From assembly GCF_032854445.1 (NCBI RefSeq), contig NC_088307.1, positions 20,396,001-20,460,000 on the forward strand: a stretch of DNA of 64,000 nucleotides, in the 5' to 3' direction. Position 1 is the stretch's first letter, and each line of letters starts with the position of its first letter. Below, piece by piece: positions 41,490-54,500 of the stretch. The translations under genes and the position numbers were made by a program. The notes beneath the pieces are model-generated. The model searched no databases and was not told the DNA's origin. It was given only the letters and a program-made list of their open reading frames with translations. Source of the DNA: Liolophura sinensis (Eukaryota; Mollusca; Polyplacophora; Chitonida; Chitonidae).

Positions 41490-42837
41490 GTTTGCCTACC
41501 CTGTGTGGGAAACGCATGTGGCCTTGTGCTATCTGCACTGCTCAACATGCCTTGTGACAAATGTGCACTTTTCAACATTCCCGTACAGAACAATATTTTT
41601 AGTGTTTCATAGTACAAAATAATTGATTATATATAATAATGCATGGGCCAACCCAACAACCAATTAACCAAACGCAGAGAGCAATGCCCGATATGAGAGC
41701 CATGTGTCAGCATATATGAGGCCTTCACGGCCAATCCATATCGGCCCTGAGTCATTTTGCACCTGTGGCCAATATTTGCCTGATCAGGGTTAAGACATCG
41801 AACCCATGTGGGAACAACATATTGGCTAGGGTCCAAGAGGGGTATGATCAGATCTTCAACATGGGACCCATGCAGAATCCACCATGGCCATACATGGTCT
41901 CCTTTTAATGTGGTATATTGTATATGGGACCAATATGGATATTATCAGAGTGTCGAGATGGGGTGTGCGTTCTCTATTGGTCGAATATAATGGCAGGTAA
42001 TTCATATTTTTATTCCTCTTATTGGGCTACATAAAGGTGAGAGGGAACTACCCCATGTGAGGCTCGCTTATCAGTGGCCAGGATTTCCTGCCCAGGTCCA
42101 GCTGTCAGTATATCAATGACAAGTACATCTGTACCAAATATTTCTGCATGTATATAGTTACATACACTGTCTGCGCGAATAGACTACTTTGTTTTTATTA
42201 CACAATCTTCAAACTGCCACCTCTATAACCATATTGCCGTGAGATCATATACTGTAAGGGATAAAATAAAATTCATTTATTTAGGTTTATTTCATACTTA
42301 AACGTGTAGGCAAATGTATACACACACACGCATGGACGCACTCACGTGCACACACAGATTATCAATACTGTAACTGAGTTGCTGTCCTGACACGCTACTC
42401 GGCATGTCTCGTTGAGGACTATAGTAATATGTCATGGAAATAAAATGGGAGAGTATCTAGTTATAGAAGAAAAAAATACCTAGAATAATAATCTCGTCGA
42501 ACTTACTGGGTATAAAACTGACATTCGATTTATAGCAGGACATTATTTCTGTTCTATAAGAGACCTCAAAACGTGTCATGCAGGTAATAAGTGACATATA
42601 GTGACATATTTCAGATCAATGCTATCACTGGAAGATCACAGCATAGTTACTGTAAATAGCGCGTGACCAACAACGTCAAACACACCACACGAAACCATTG
42701 CTTTTAAAAAGGAAGGGTACCAGCCTATATAACTGCGACTGAGTTTAGTTCTAACGAGTATCAAATTTATCACAAACGATGTTGTGGAAAATTAATCAGC
42801 ACAGTGTTTTAATTATGTAACAGAGTGTTCTAACAGA
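41490..42837. other. Gene-free stretch
   Basis: 41700-41950 has short palindromes such as 'accatggccatacatggt' and repeated 'catgtgggaa' or 'catgggaccc' words, perhaps an old repeat. No exon seen. Confidence 0.4.
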
Positions 42838-42875
42838 GAACGGCGTAAAACACCAATCAAATAACCAAATAAATA
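42838..42875 (+). mobile_element. SINE type A tail fragment
   Basis: 'aacggcgtaaaacaccaatc' only. Confidence 0.7.
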
Positions 42876-43480
42876 GAATCGGAAATCATTTGACAAGAGC
42901 CGATTCTGACTGAATTGTGAACCCTAGAATTATCTCCCTTGAATGCAAACTGTCCTCCCCTTGAGCAGCAGCCTGAATTCTTCAATTGCCCCCAGGTCAT
43001 ATCCTACTAAATCCCAACTTGTTCAGAATTAAACTTCATGATCCGTGACAATCATTAGAATGAAGAAACAATAGTCCAATGACTGTATACTCTAATTTTA
43101 GTGTTAAAACCGGCAATGCATCCGTAAGTGTTTCAATCTTTACATAATTTTATCTACGAGATCAATGTCGCAGATTTGGACGTGTCTTTGATGTTCCTAT
43201 AAGCCTATATATGGAGTTTTATTTGTATGATTTGCTAAGACTACATGATGTCCCTTTTGTGAAATTAAAGAATCTTTGTATCAAACCCCAAAACTCGACA
43301 CATCCTGAACTCCACATGGGCGTTGAGTTTAAAACTCGTGTGGTGTGGATAAGAGATAGGCCTATCGGAAAATAACACTATATACGGTCTCTGTTTCTTC
43401 ATGTTAGTATTACAACTTTAGTTCCAAAGTCACGTTCTCGCCAGAGATATTGAGTGTTAGTAGAGTAAAATCAATGTTAC
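42876..43480. other. No gene recognised
   Basis: Nothing identified. Confidence 0.4.
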
Positions 43481-43486
43481 ATATAG

Positions 43487-43628
43487 TATTTATTTAATTT
43501 GATGTTTTACGCCGTACTCAAGATGTACGCCGTAGGCCAGCATTATGATCGGAGGAAGCCCGGCAGAGCTTGGGGGGAACCCACGACCATCCGCAGGTTG
43601 CTTTCCACGTACGACCGCAGAGGAAGTT
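43487..43628 (-). mobile_element. SINE type A, head missing
   Basis: 'tttaatttgatgttttacgc ... ttgctttccacgtacgaccg'. Confidence 0.8.
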
Positions 43629-43681
43629 ACATACAGTATGATTTGTGTCCATACCTCTAGACAACAATGGACACGTAAAAA

Positions 43682-43848
43682 TTTATTTATTTATTTATTT
43701 TATTTTATTTGTGTTTTACACCGTTCCTGAGACTATTTGATTTATACGACGGCGGCCAGCATTATTGCAAGTGGAAAACAGGAAAACCCAACGACCATCC
43801 GGAGGTTCCTGATAAACCTTCCCACGTAAGGCCGGTGTAAGAGAACGG
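43682..43848 (-). mobile_element. SINE type A, head missing
   Basis: (attt)n then 'gtgttttacaccgttcctga ... cttcccacgtaaggccgg'. Confidence 0.8.
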
Positions 43849-43892
43849 GCAAAGAATGTATGCACCGTACACATATAGTTTCTTACATGACA

Positions 43893-43928
43893 GTGAGTAC
43901 GACGTTAAACCCCAAGCACTCACTCACT
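43893..43928 (+). mobile_element. SINE type B/C tail fragment
   Basis: 'gtacgacgttaaaccccaag' and (cact)n only. Confidence 0.75.
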
Positions 43929-44403
43929 CTTACATGACAGCCAAGTAGCTGAAGCAGAGGTTTTCAAACTGTTATTCATAGAACCTATGATAGTGATGAC
44001 CTGTCAAACGCCTGGCAGTTGAACCTTGACGCCATTTTGTTGACATCAAACGTTCGTTCTTCAGCTCATCATTATGACATTACAATAAAGACAGAACGAC
44101 ATTACAGTAGAAGCTGATACAGTGTAACATTGTAGACGTTGAGCAACAATAATTTTTGACGTAACACCAGATCGAGGCCCTGTTTCACACTAACGCCCCC
44201 TTACGGGATTAAAAAATATGCCGCCTTCCCATTCATTTTAAATACAGAATTTGAATCAAACTTATATGTAATACTATTATAGAACCTTGAGCGATATACA
44301 TGCACATTCCGTGACTTCTGCTTTGCGCTGATTATTTGAAAATCGAGTTGAATCGACATTTTCTTTAAATTATAGGAGCATGGCGATGACTTAATAATAA
44401 CCC

Positions 44404-44545
44404 AAGAGATCCATGGCCGAGTGGTTAACGTGCTAGCGCTGAAGAATAGCTCATTAGCCTCTGACCAATGCGACAACCGTGTGGCCGAGAACAACTCATG
44501 TTGGCTTCTTTTCTTGTCGCTTGTGCCCGGGAAACTATGTACAGT
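44404..44545 (+). mobile_element. SINE type A, 5' half, diverged
   Basis: 'gagatccatggccgagtggt ... ctcatgttggcttctttt'. After it, 44550-44700 holds a loose repeat of 'ggaaaccagatacag' words (about four). Confidence 0.65.
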
Positions 44546-44699
44546 CAGCAGAAAACAAAGAGCAGGAAACCAGATACAGTTCGCAGGTAGGCCCCCCTAT
44601 AGTGCGCCGGAAACCAGATACGATGCGGAAGAAGCCTGCAGAGTGCACTGGGAACCAGGTACAGAAGGCAGGAAACCAGATACAGGGTACAGGACATGA

Positions 44700-45505
44700 G
44701 ATATAGAGTGCGCACGAAAAAAGGCCCATTGGCAAGCGGATAATTTCGCCATGCAACTCCTAACCAGGCAGTCATACAAAATTTTTTTTTTTGTTGGCTC
44801 AGCGAGAATTTAATTTTAATTTAAGAGGAGACAATATATTTACATTTATTAGGCATGGCAACAATTTATAAGGTAACCAAGGCCTGAACTCTATAATCCA
44901 AACACAGGTTGATAAAAGCACTGAAAGGGCAGGAAAAACGCATGAAAATTAATGAAGGCATCTCAAAGAGTTCTAAAAGCGAGCATTTGTTTACACATCC
45001 CGGTGCGCATCGATTCAGTGTCATCCGTTAGACACACAGAAAAAGGTGATTGTATTATAACATACACTGAGCCATTAGAGCTTAGCCCCTCGTAGAGATG
45101 CTAAGCTAGAGCGCCAGGACATGCAACAGACGTGCGTACAAATTTACTTTTCAGGAGCATTTCCAGTGAAGGTATTGTTAGAAACTAATTAAGTCAAAGA
45201 GCGAATCACACTCGATATATATGCTCTTAAAGAAATCGATGGTTGTTAATCACACTCTGCATACAGATCTTTGTGCGAGAAATTTTCGATCAAAGGTTTT
45301 ATCTGAGTATTACAGTATGAGAAGCACTTCATACCAACATTTCTTGTTCATTCATGTTTATATACATACTGCAGCTTAACCATTGCGTTATGACCACTGG
45401 CTTCTAATAAAGGTCTGTTAAGATCACTGTATTTTTTTGTCCCTAATTCTACTTAAACCTTTGTGCTGTGGAGGTGGAGGTTGGCTTCTAAATATTTACC
45501 ATTTA
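44700..45505. other. No gene recognised
   Basis: Nothing identified apart from a T-run at 44781. Confidence 0.4.
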
Positions 45506-45507
45506 AA

Positions 45508-45660
45508 CATTTATATCAACACTCACAATAAAAACCTAAACGAGGTAATGACAAAAGACCGGACTTCACCGGTTACGTGTGACCATTTGCCAACTGTCAC
45601 ACTGTCGTAGCTGTCCGGATTTACTCATCGTGTCCTTCATATTTTCTTTATTTCTGCAAT
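45508..45660 (+). repeat. Interspersed repeat E (copy)
   Basis: 'aaaacctaaacgaggtaatg ... accggacttcaccggttacg ... actgtcgtagctgtc'. Confidence 0.6.
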
Positions 45661-45774
45661 AAGGTGCAAGCCTGTAACTTCTTTCATTTAATGTTTAGCG
45701 CAAATGTTTAAGTGACGACCAGGAGATATTAGATTTGTGTACAAATACGCTGTCACCTTGTGGCCGGACGAGTC

Positions 45775-45930
45775 CATGCCGCCTAAATGCTTCCGCCGCT
45801 GATTTATCATGCTGAAGACACCAGACATGACACCCTATCTATAATCACATTATACTGACACCCGCTTGCACGAAGCTCTCGTCACCATGTGTAGTCCTGT
45901 TTCCTTCGTCATCTCAACATCTCAAGCGAG
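45775..45930 (-). mobile_element. SINE type C fragment
   Basis: 'gctgaagacaccagacatga ... acattatactgacaccc'. Confidence 0.6.
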
Positions 45931-46067
45931 GCAGCAACAAATCCTCCCCCCCCCCCTTTTTTTTTTTTTGTCTACCGCATGTCTACCACATTTGATCCCT
46001 GCTCTCTCGGCTTAAAGGAGAACGCTCGAAACGTTACAACCCGCCGAAGCGGTCCGATCGGGCTGAG

Positions 46068-46126
46068 AGGCTCCTGGATCATCGTGCTGTTCGTGCACGC
46101 TAACCACTAGTCCTCGGAGGCCCCTT
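46068..46126 (-). mobile_element. SINE type A head fragment
   Basis: 'gaggctcctggatcatcgtg ... agtcctcggaggcccc'. Confidence 0.75.
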
Positions 46127-46129
46127 TTC

Positions 46130-47030
46130 ATCTAGTTTTTAAACTATAGAAGTTGATCTTTGGGAAATCTGTTAAATAAGATACATTTAACATTGATGTA
46201 TTAGTCAAAGTTTAAATATCTAGGCCATAATGAAAAACCTCTAAACTTATTTCAAGTTAAATGTCACTAAAGTCAGAAATGCCCTTGTTGAATAAACTCC
46301 TTATTCCATACTTACTCCACTTATGTGAAAATACTCATTAATTAATTTAATATCATTTCTGTCATTTATTAAAGGTAGATATTGCTTGGTACCTGATTCC
46401 TGTGTTTCAAACTTCAGTACGTACAATTTCACACCTCACTGACAGAGCCGATGTTTTCCAGGGTTTCAAATGAATTCATGCATTGAAGATCACATGAGCG
46501 TGACGTGTATTCTGATACAAGGGGAGATAACCTATTTACTCCAGTGGTGAAAATGTCTCGACGCGGATATTGTCGATGAACTGTCCATTTGTCTTGCATC
46601 AGCGGTGTTGGTCCAGATTAGCAAATCAACGTTGTTTATTTAAGCAATGAGCAAACTCTGTTTCGTACGTCTACATGGCAAATAACTATATCTGTTGCAT
46701 CTTTTTTTCTCAGTTAAACGCTCAGTGGGATTGCGGCATATTTATTAATTGCTTGAGACGGAGTTAGTATGAAGCAGGACATCGAACCATTGTTATGTCA
46801 AGAATGGATTGTAGCGTAACGTCTACACCTATCCAGTGTATCAGTTTCTGCTGTAAAGTCGTACTGTCTTTAATGTGACGTCATCATGATGGGCTGGGAA
46901 AGGAACATTTACGTCAGTAATATGACGTCAAAGTCCTGCTGCCGAGCGATTGACAGGTCCCCATTTTCTTTTCCAGACAAATCCCGCCAGAGGGGAGGGG
47001 GTGTTGGTCAGGATAAGCATATTAATTAAT
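46130..47030. other. No gene recognised
   Basis: Nothing identified. Confidence 0.4.
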
Positions 47031-47037
47031 CTCTGTT

Positions 47038-47268
47038 AGGGACCCTGGTGAGGTTAGCCTTCCTGCGCTGCGCAATGACCCAGGAACCTCTCACCAATGC
47101 GGTTGCTCTGACTTCAAGTCCAGCTCATGCTGAACATCTGTCACCAACCCGCGGACGATCATGGATTTTCCCCCGGCTCGGTCCGGTTTCCTCCGACCAT
47201 AATGCTGGCCGCCGTCGTATTAGTGAAATATCCTTGGCGTAAAACACCCATCAAATAAATAAATATCT
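47038..47268 (+). mobile_element. SINE type A
   Basis: 'gggaccctggtgaggttagc ... aaaacacccatcaaataaat'. Confidence 0.85.
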
Positions 47269-47274
47269 GGATAC

Positions 47275-49070
47275 GCCTGTACAGACAGTCGTGTAAGAAT
47301 GACATACCGCGAGGTCTGATGACTCATCTGACTTTAAAAGAAGTAATCTCTTACAATTGATCCTTTTAAATGTCGTTGTCCGGACCTGGAGAAAAATGAC
47401 TGACACATCTACAGAAGTTTAGATAAAAGTCCCAATTCATCTCACCTACTCCTGAACTCAGGTGTGAAGCAGCGGTAATTCTGTCCTCTGTATAACAAAA
47501 TGGCTAAAAGATTACTTTAATTTATTGAATTACCTTAAAACAGAAAACTGAATATCTAGGAAATAATAAGCATCGATTAAGGATACAATTAATTGTTGTA
47601 TATATCCGAACATGTTAAAATGTGCCGATATTACCTCTCTAGCGATGTATTTCTACATAGATAGGTGTATACAATATTGAAAATTTCCAAAAAAGGCCAC
47701 TTTAATGGAAAGAATTGCCTCAAAAATCCACTGAAATAAATTGTTTAGAAAAAAAGTCATCAAATACCGATAATATTAATTATTGTACACGCCCGCCCAT
47801 GTTAAAATATAACCCTCAATATAGCTCCCAAGCGCCACAAAGCGACGTCACAACACAAAGGGACGTCATCATAATGTCGTAATCTCGATTCTCGAAACTC
47901 GCGTATTAAATGTGAGTTGCGTGAATAACAAAGACACCACGCATTAGAAAAGATAGTCGGGTAATAACATTGCTGACAAAAAGTACACTTTAATTTTTTC
48001 AGTCATGCTTTTTCCTGATACAACCTTAAATGATACCTTGAAGGTACTATATAACGAAGAGTATGGTTTTAAGCAAAATGAAGAACAAAATACACAAAAA
48101 GATTTCGTTTTGGGGACATATTTTATGGCTCTTCATTTTCTGCATATTTTCCGTCAGTTTGAAAATATTCGGAAATGACGTTATCGATGAACCCACTGGG
48201 AACTAAGGACCCGCTTAGCGACCCCAATTCAGGCTCTCCATTCAACAAAATTGTTTTGACGGCGTGACCGTTGACGTCAACATGGTAGGCTACTTAATTT
48301 CCGCTGGGACCTAACGGAAAACTGTGTTTTAAAACCATTTTTTACGAACAAAAGAGCTGAAAAGCTCTTTTGTCCTTACAGGTGACAGGGCGCATCATAA
48401 ATCCCATTTTAAGAAATAAAAACCAAGCGTATCATCAATCCTTGTATAATACTTGTATACCCTTATAGTCTGCACGCACCAGCGTTTTTCCAACTGCAAG
48501 CCGGGAAAATATCACAAGGGATAACAGATTAAGGGCAAATGCACTTTTAATTCAGAAAAGAGGCAAGGATATTGAAATCTCACGATAAAACAGCTTTCAT
48601 CCGATTTTTTCTTTTTGTTTCTATTGTTTAGAGAACGAAGTCTGTAATAATTACAGATTGAGGTATATTGAATGTTGGAGGTCCGAAACTATCAAGGCCA
48701 TGCTGAGGTGACTAGTCTTTAACCCTTTAGAATCGATCTCTGGCCAGAGTACCTGATGCGAACGTTCTAATAAAAGTCGACATCTCAATAGGCTCATGAC
48801 GGAAAAGACCGCTTTTCTATAAGAAAATTAATTTAATCTCTGCGTGTTAAAGAGCAATTTCTTGCGTAAATTATTCTCCACCTTCGTCTTTAGCGTGGCT
48901 GGTTAATCGGCGCATTGACACTCTTGGTGTATAGTTGATATTCAGGCTTTTCCTGTCACCTGAGACCTGGCCGATGTGAGAAATGCTATACCATGATGCA
49001 AATAGTAGCCATTTTTTCCAGTCTAGAATGAAGCATTTATTCAATAACTCACAGTCCAGAAAAAGATATA
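47275..49070. other. No gene recognised
   Basis: AT-rich; no exon or known repeat identified. Confidence 0.4.
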
Positions 49071-49079
49071 TGACCTCGT

Positions 49080-49320
49080 TGCCTCAAACAGCTAAGGCAA
49101 AGTGCAGCTGGGAGGAATGACGTCGCGTGTTCGAATCCAGTTCTCGCTCTTTCGAATGCGGATCAGTCTAAAACAAATTGCTTGTCAGGCACCTGGATAA
49201 GCATGGTAGTTTACTCCGGGAACTCCGCTGTCCTATCTGTGACCCATGAAACCGAAAAACGAAAAATTCTCCAACATGCTGGAAAACACAAACCAATCAC
49301 TCAGTCAATCAATCGATCGA
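49080..49320 (+). repeat. tRNA-headed repeat, type D (copy 1)
   Basis: 'cgtcgcgtgttcgaatccag' is a B-box, followed by 'ttctcgctctttcgaatgcg' and 'gtagtttactccgggaac'. It resembles 56920-57060, so it is probably a further SINE family. Confidence 0.55.
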
Positions 49321-49559
49321 AAATAGATAGACCAAACAAATCGACTATGACATTCTTCACGTGTAACTTCTGATTGGCTGGCCCCTTCATGTCAGGATAC
49401 TATGCCTAAATGTTACCCCTATTTAATAAGTAAAAAATTATCTAGTTCCGCTTTAAATAAAAATCAAATCACAGTCGAACAATTTAAAGAGAAAAGGACA
49501 AAACGTCCTTAAAATAAACACCTTGTGTTCTGTCAACACATACGCAAAACTTAATGTGT

Positions 49560-49850
49560 TTGTATATTAAATATGATGACAGTTCAGAATCTTGTGCAAT
49601 TCTAGACCAGTGATGTCGAATATATAACATCACTGCACATTTTTTTACCTACCTCTGCATAAGTCATGGTGTTAATAGGCATTTTTTACTATTTAGGCAT
49701 TTACATGAACAGTTAGAATAACACCGTAACTAATGTAACTTAATAATAAGCCGTTTTTCCATATTTCCCCTCTGTCGTGTGCCCATTTCCCCACTGTTGT
49801 CGCTGTCTGCTTTTTCTCTCTATATTCCAGTCTTTATATCACAAGTTAAT
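49560..49850 (+). repeat. Interspersed repeat E, long copy (+)
   Basis: 'attctagaccagtgatgtcg ... ttacatgaacagttagaata ... ccactgttgtcgctgtctg'. It is the inverted partner of 50355-50640. Confidence 0.7.
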
Positions 49851-50058
49851 GTGGCAATCCCCGCGCTCAAAATAGGAAGTTGGCATCTGTATAGTTTAAA
49901 ATGGCTGATATGTAAATCAGAGATAATTGCTCTCGTCTGTCGTAATCGGGAACCTTAGTTCAGCACGTCATGCATGATCCCTGAATCTTTTCCCAGACAC
50001 GAGGGACTGTGGGAGAAAGGTTTTCGTGTCCCTGAGGGATCATTGTTTGCCACAGAAG

Positions 50059-50144
50059 ATGGTCCGTCGTCGGTCTAACTCATCTACGCGCAGCACGCGC
50101 CATACAAGTACCCTCTCCAGGTTTCGGAATACAAGACCGGGAAG
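50059..50144 (+). CDS. Candidate 5' coding exon, basic Ser/Arg-rich start (possibly TMC)
   Basis: An acceptor-like ...cttttcccag lies at about 49996, then an untranslated stretch, then ATG at 50059 opening 28 codons (MVRRRSNSSTRSTRHTSTLS...) up to donor GGGAAG|GTAAAG in phase 2. Composition resembles the TMC N-terminus at 55002. Splicing to an AG at 55000 or earlier could continue in frame, but that acceptor is weak. An alternative first exon of the TMC gene is one reading; chance is another. Confidence 0.35.
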
Positions 50145-50224
50145 GTAAAGAAATTAAATTCCCCGAGCCTCCAGTTTTAGTTTAGAAGTTTAGTAAGAAG
50201 AATGGGTGCGGGGGCCTGGGTATA

Positions 50225-50312
50225 TAAGAATTTATTTATTTATATTTTGTTTTATTTATACAACGGTGGTCAGCATTATTGTGGGAGGAAACCGCGCAGA
50301 ACCCGGGGGAAA
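50225..50312 (-). mobile_element. SINE type A fragment
   Basis: (attt)n 'tatacaacggtggtcagcat ... gcgcagaacccgggggaa'; inserted between the repeat E copies. Confidence 0.75.
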
Positions 50313-50354
50313 CAAACTCGCCGGATGATTATAATATGAGATACTATAAAAGAA

Positions 50355-50640
50355 GTACAGCACAGAGAGTAAAACCCAGAGCTGCGACGACAGTGTGGTA
50401 CTTGGCAAATGTTGACATGCAACCGGTGAAACACGGCCTCGTGTCAATTTACCTCACTAAGGGTTTTATTATAACTGTTCATGTAATTGCAAATATAGTA
50501 GCAAATTAGACTCCCCCTAGCACCATGTCTTGAGCAGAATTGTGTAAAGTAAAAATGCAGTGATGTTAATTGCAATTTATTAGACGTCACTGATCTAGAA
50601 TTACTTAAAATGCTGTGTTGTAAACACGTTTAATATAAAA
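50355..50640 (-). repeat. Interspersed repeat E, long copy (-)
   Basis: 'gacgacagtgtggtacttgg ... ggttttattataactgttca ... gtcactgatctagaattac'. Confidence 0.7.
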
Positions 50641-50734
50641 TGACATTAAAACAATGCAAAAGGAACAGGCTTCGAGGATACTTAATCCAGCTACAGAATC
50701 CTGGTTTATGCAGGAATGCAATACTGTAAAAGGC

Positions 50735-50790
50735 TTACCGCTCACAGAGTAAAACCAGAGCATAGACGCACGAGCGGTAATTGTCAAATG
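50735..50790 (-). repeat. Interspersed repeat E, part 1 of an interrupted copy
   Basis: 'cagagtaaaaccagagcat ... ggtaattgtcaaatg', then a SINE B. Confidence 0.6.
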
Positions 50791-51147
50791 GTGAGTGAGT
50801 GAGTGAGTGCCTGGGGTTTAACGTCGTACTCAACAATTTTTCAGTCATATGACGACGAAGGCATCCTTAAGGTATATGTAATCTGCCTCCTTGCCACAGG
50901 ACGGATTTCCACCGCTCTTTTATCTAGTGCTGCTTCACTGAGACCACTTATCGAAGGCAAGTAAGCCGCGCTGCCCTAGCCATCATACTGATACGGGTCA
51001 ATCAGCCGTCGCACTTCATGCTGAACGCCTAGCGAGGAAGTTACACTTTCCTCTTTTAAAGTCTTAGGTATGACTCCATCCAGGATTGATCCTGGATCTA
51101 CCGCTCCTGAAGCGGACGATCTACCAACTGTGCTATCCGGGCCGGTT
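50791..51147 (-). mobile_element. SINE type B inserted in repeat E
   Basis: (gtga)n 'gcctggggtttaacgtcgta' to the reversed head 'atctaccaactgtgctatcc'. Confidence 0.88.
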
Positions 51148-51159
51148 TTGTCTGTAAAA

Positions 51160-51590
51160 TACTGCCTCTTTCCAGTTTACCTAAAGTTTTTTTCTAACTG
51201 TTCATGTAATTTCTGGTCGTAGAGTGGGAAAGGCTATTACTATCCTACGGATGATCGTGGGTTTCTCCCGCACAGTCTCCAACGGTCAAACGTGTCTAGT
51301 GGCGGCAGTGGTTCAAAGGCAGCGTAGGAAGAAGCACATTAGGAGTATGTTTTCTCCCATCATTAAAGCTGGTGGTCGTCGTATAAATGAAATATTCTTG
51401 TTCACGACGTAAAATAATCAAATAATAGATAAACAATTCCACGTAATTGTTTAAATAGTGGCAAACTACACGCCCATTAGCACTGTGGCTGAAGCAGAAT
51501 TAGGTAATGAAATGCGGTGAATTACTTGTAATTTATTCCACATCACTAGTCTAGATGTATTCAGTATAACTGTTGAGTCAGTTCGATTTT
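51160..51590 (-). repeat. Interspersed repeat E, part 2, with a SINE A inside
   Basis: 'ccagtttacctaaagttttt ... aactgttcatgtaattt' is interrupted at 51211-51428, then continues 'cacgtaattgtttaaatagt ... catcactagtctagatg'. Confidence 0.6.
51211..51428 (+). mobile_element. SINE type A, 5' truncated and rearranged
   Basis: 'tggtcgtagagtgggaaagg ... gtataaatgaaatattcttg'. The duplicated 'catgtaattt' and 'cacgtaattg' around it look like the target site. Confidence 0.7.
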
Positions 51591-54500
51591 ACTACCCGAT
51601 ATATCAGGAATTAGTCAGCAAAGTTGTCTTATTCCTATTCTAGCCGCATTTTCGTAGCTTTCGTATTTATCTATGTAGCTGAAGGTTGTAATCGTTACCG
51701 TGTTACATAAATTGGCAGAATTGCAACCTTTGCGTATTGCATGATATGTATCAAGTGCGAGAGAAGAAATGTTACCGTGTTAATGAAAATAAAATGACAC
51801 AGCTGCTGTCCACAAAAGAGGTGCTGTTGAGACCTGTGATTAGAGGAATGCACCTGTATGTGTTTTATCATAGACCCATGTGCTAGTCAGTTAAGTTTGG
51901 GTAATTTTTTTGAAATGTACCTAAATTAAACACACTTGGTTGAAGAAACTTTGGTGACAGTTTTCCGATCAGATAAATTTTGTGATATTTTCATAATTCC
52001 AGTTAAACAACTGTTGAAAATACCATTGTTGACTATTAAAAACACCATACAATTTATTTATTTTGTGCATGTAAATGGAATGATGTAAAACCAAAAAATA
52101 TACACTGTAGATAAAAAAAATTGGTTCTCTGTCAGTACGTTTTATTAGCAATAATTGCTTCTAGCTGCTTTCTTCCTTTTCTTTTATAATTTCGTGATGA
52201 AATTTATTACATTATTATTCAAATTTATTTTTAAAAATGTAAATAAGATTCCTTTAATGGCTAATGGCAATTTGTTGCCGTTTCCGGGACTTATTAGAGC
52301 TTAGCGTGGGTGAATGAAGAGTGGGGGAGAATGGGCGGGGGTACAGATTAATCTGGTCACATAGGTTTCTGTATCAAAACTGAAATCAATGACAAATATA
52401 TAATTACTAGCTGTGCGCCGAAGCTATAATTGGTAACGGCACGCTAACGTAATTCAGATGCTTGTTATATCGATATTAATGGTTCAGAGGCGAGTTTTTG
52501 TCCATGTCCAGGTCAGACTGGTGTGACCGGAAGTACATTTGTGTCTGACTTATGACATGATTTCCACAGGTTTCGATGAATAACGGGCCCGATTCACACT
52601 GCCTCTTCGGTTCAAACCTCAAAATACGTTTATTCGCTATACCGACCGCAGTTAAAAGCGATTGGGATAAATACAGCAAATCGATGAGAAGGCAATCATT
52701 TGCTGCCGATTGACGGAAGTCACTCACGAGTATACAAACACAACATGTAAAGTCCATATCGGCTATAAAGCCGAACGATGTAGTGTGGAGTAATTTTCTT
52801 TTTGCAAATATACGCCCAACTACTGAAGCAGCCGCAAAACGCCTGCAGTTTTCGGGCGCCGCTATAGGATGGGGACATGCCGTAATAGTTATCGTTTGTT
52901 TGGATTAGACCTCTGTCAAACTCCTCTGTTAGTTTTGGTAATTGGATGGAGAGGTCCGGTCATCTTTTGACTGGCCTTAGGCTAGTACACGCCGACAGAT
53001 CTGCCTCTATCGATGAGACAGTTTAATGTGGGATAGATAATATTTACATTTCCACCCAGAGAGGGTGGTAAGGCTAGTCACTCATGCCGTGTCGTCAACG
53101 GCGTGAAGCACGGCGCAAATGTTTCTTCAGGAGCGAACATACCAACTACCCTAGGCGTGAAACGGCTCTCAGCTATGTGAAAACCAGCAGTGTATGTGAG
53201 AATTCCGTGTAAGGCCAAACCCTGCCTTGGCTTGATTAGGCTTTTCAACACAAAAAGGAATGTTTCAAGGCGGATGTTGTCATTCTCAGCAGATTTAAGT
53301 GTTGTGTGTTTCAGTTATGTTTTCAGTTAACGATTAAGTATAATAAAGGAAGGAAGAAACATCAGGACCATCTTAAATTCTAGCAGTGAAGTTTTATCGG
53401 TGCAGCATCGGGAAGGATAACAGGATTTCTTGACTCTGTAACACGTTTGTATTACGCAATTGTTACTAGACAAACTAAACCCATGAAACTGGGACGCTGA
53501 TGTTAAAAGAACTTTATGCTGGGCTCACAGCCATGTGAGTGCGTCACAAGACTTGGTTCAATCGGAGCCTCACAGATCGTCAATCTTGTGCGGCATGTTA
53601 ACCGCAAGTGTTAACGGCGAATGCACGAATGTCAATATTTAGATTTTTCCTGTCCCTCGGAATACCGTTCAGCCTGTACGGGTTTAAAGTATAAGGCTTT
53701 ACCTGCAATACCTAGAGCATGGAAGTGACTTTGACGCTTGGAGTAAAGCAGTCGATGAATACTAATGAAGTGGTTTTGCATGTAGACCTGGATTTGCAGA
53801 AGGGTGGAACTTGTGCTGTACACCATCTGAATAGTATGTTAAAAAAAAGGATCGTTCCCTGGATCAAAAATGTATGAAGTCTTCCCTGACTAAATAATCG
53901 ATATGATTGCTGTTCGTATTCAGTGCTGTCAGTTATAATAACTGTTTATTGGATTGTTACTTTAATTATGCAATTCTGTGGCAGTGACGCGTAAGCCCGA
54001 TCACTCTGTGTGACACATTATCCAACCAACTGTGAGAGTTCATAATCGTGTGTAAGTTCGGCAATTGTTGTGTACAGGAGTTCGGCGATTGTATTGTAAG
54101 GCAGTTCGGCGAGCTTAAAATGTTCTAAGCGAGTGCAGGTGTACTTGTCTTCCAGAATATGTCTTTCGTGATGCAGGAATGTGGACAGAAGTACATTGTT
54201 TCCATTGTCTAAATCTACAACTGGGAAGTTCATCTAATATTGAAAGGCAAAATAACAGTGTTGACGAATCGGTGCTGTTTCTACGTTATGTGGTGAAAAA
54301 AAGAGCGCTCATGATTTTGAGTTTATCACTTCGAGTTTTAAGCGATGCCTGGAGGCGGATGGTATTTGCTAAATAGATGGAACCTTTGCCGAAAATTTAG
54401 AATTTTTGTTTATAAAAGACATACTTTTGTTTTCGATGAAGTCATAAGGTACATTTTGTAGATAGAAGTAATTTTGAGTGATTAATTTTTTGAGTAATAT

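Noticed and set aside
44535-44779. Overlapping ORFs on both strands
   Set aside because: They come from loosely repeated 'ggaaaccagatacag' words; no conserved protein.
52476-52757. 93-codon minus-strand ORF
   Set aside because: No recognised domain, no splice context, no similarity to neighbours.
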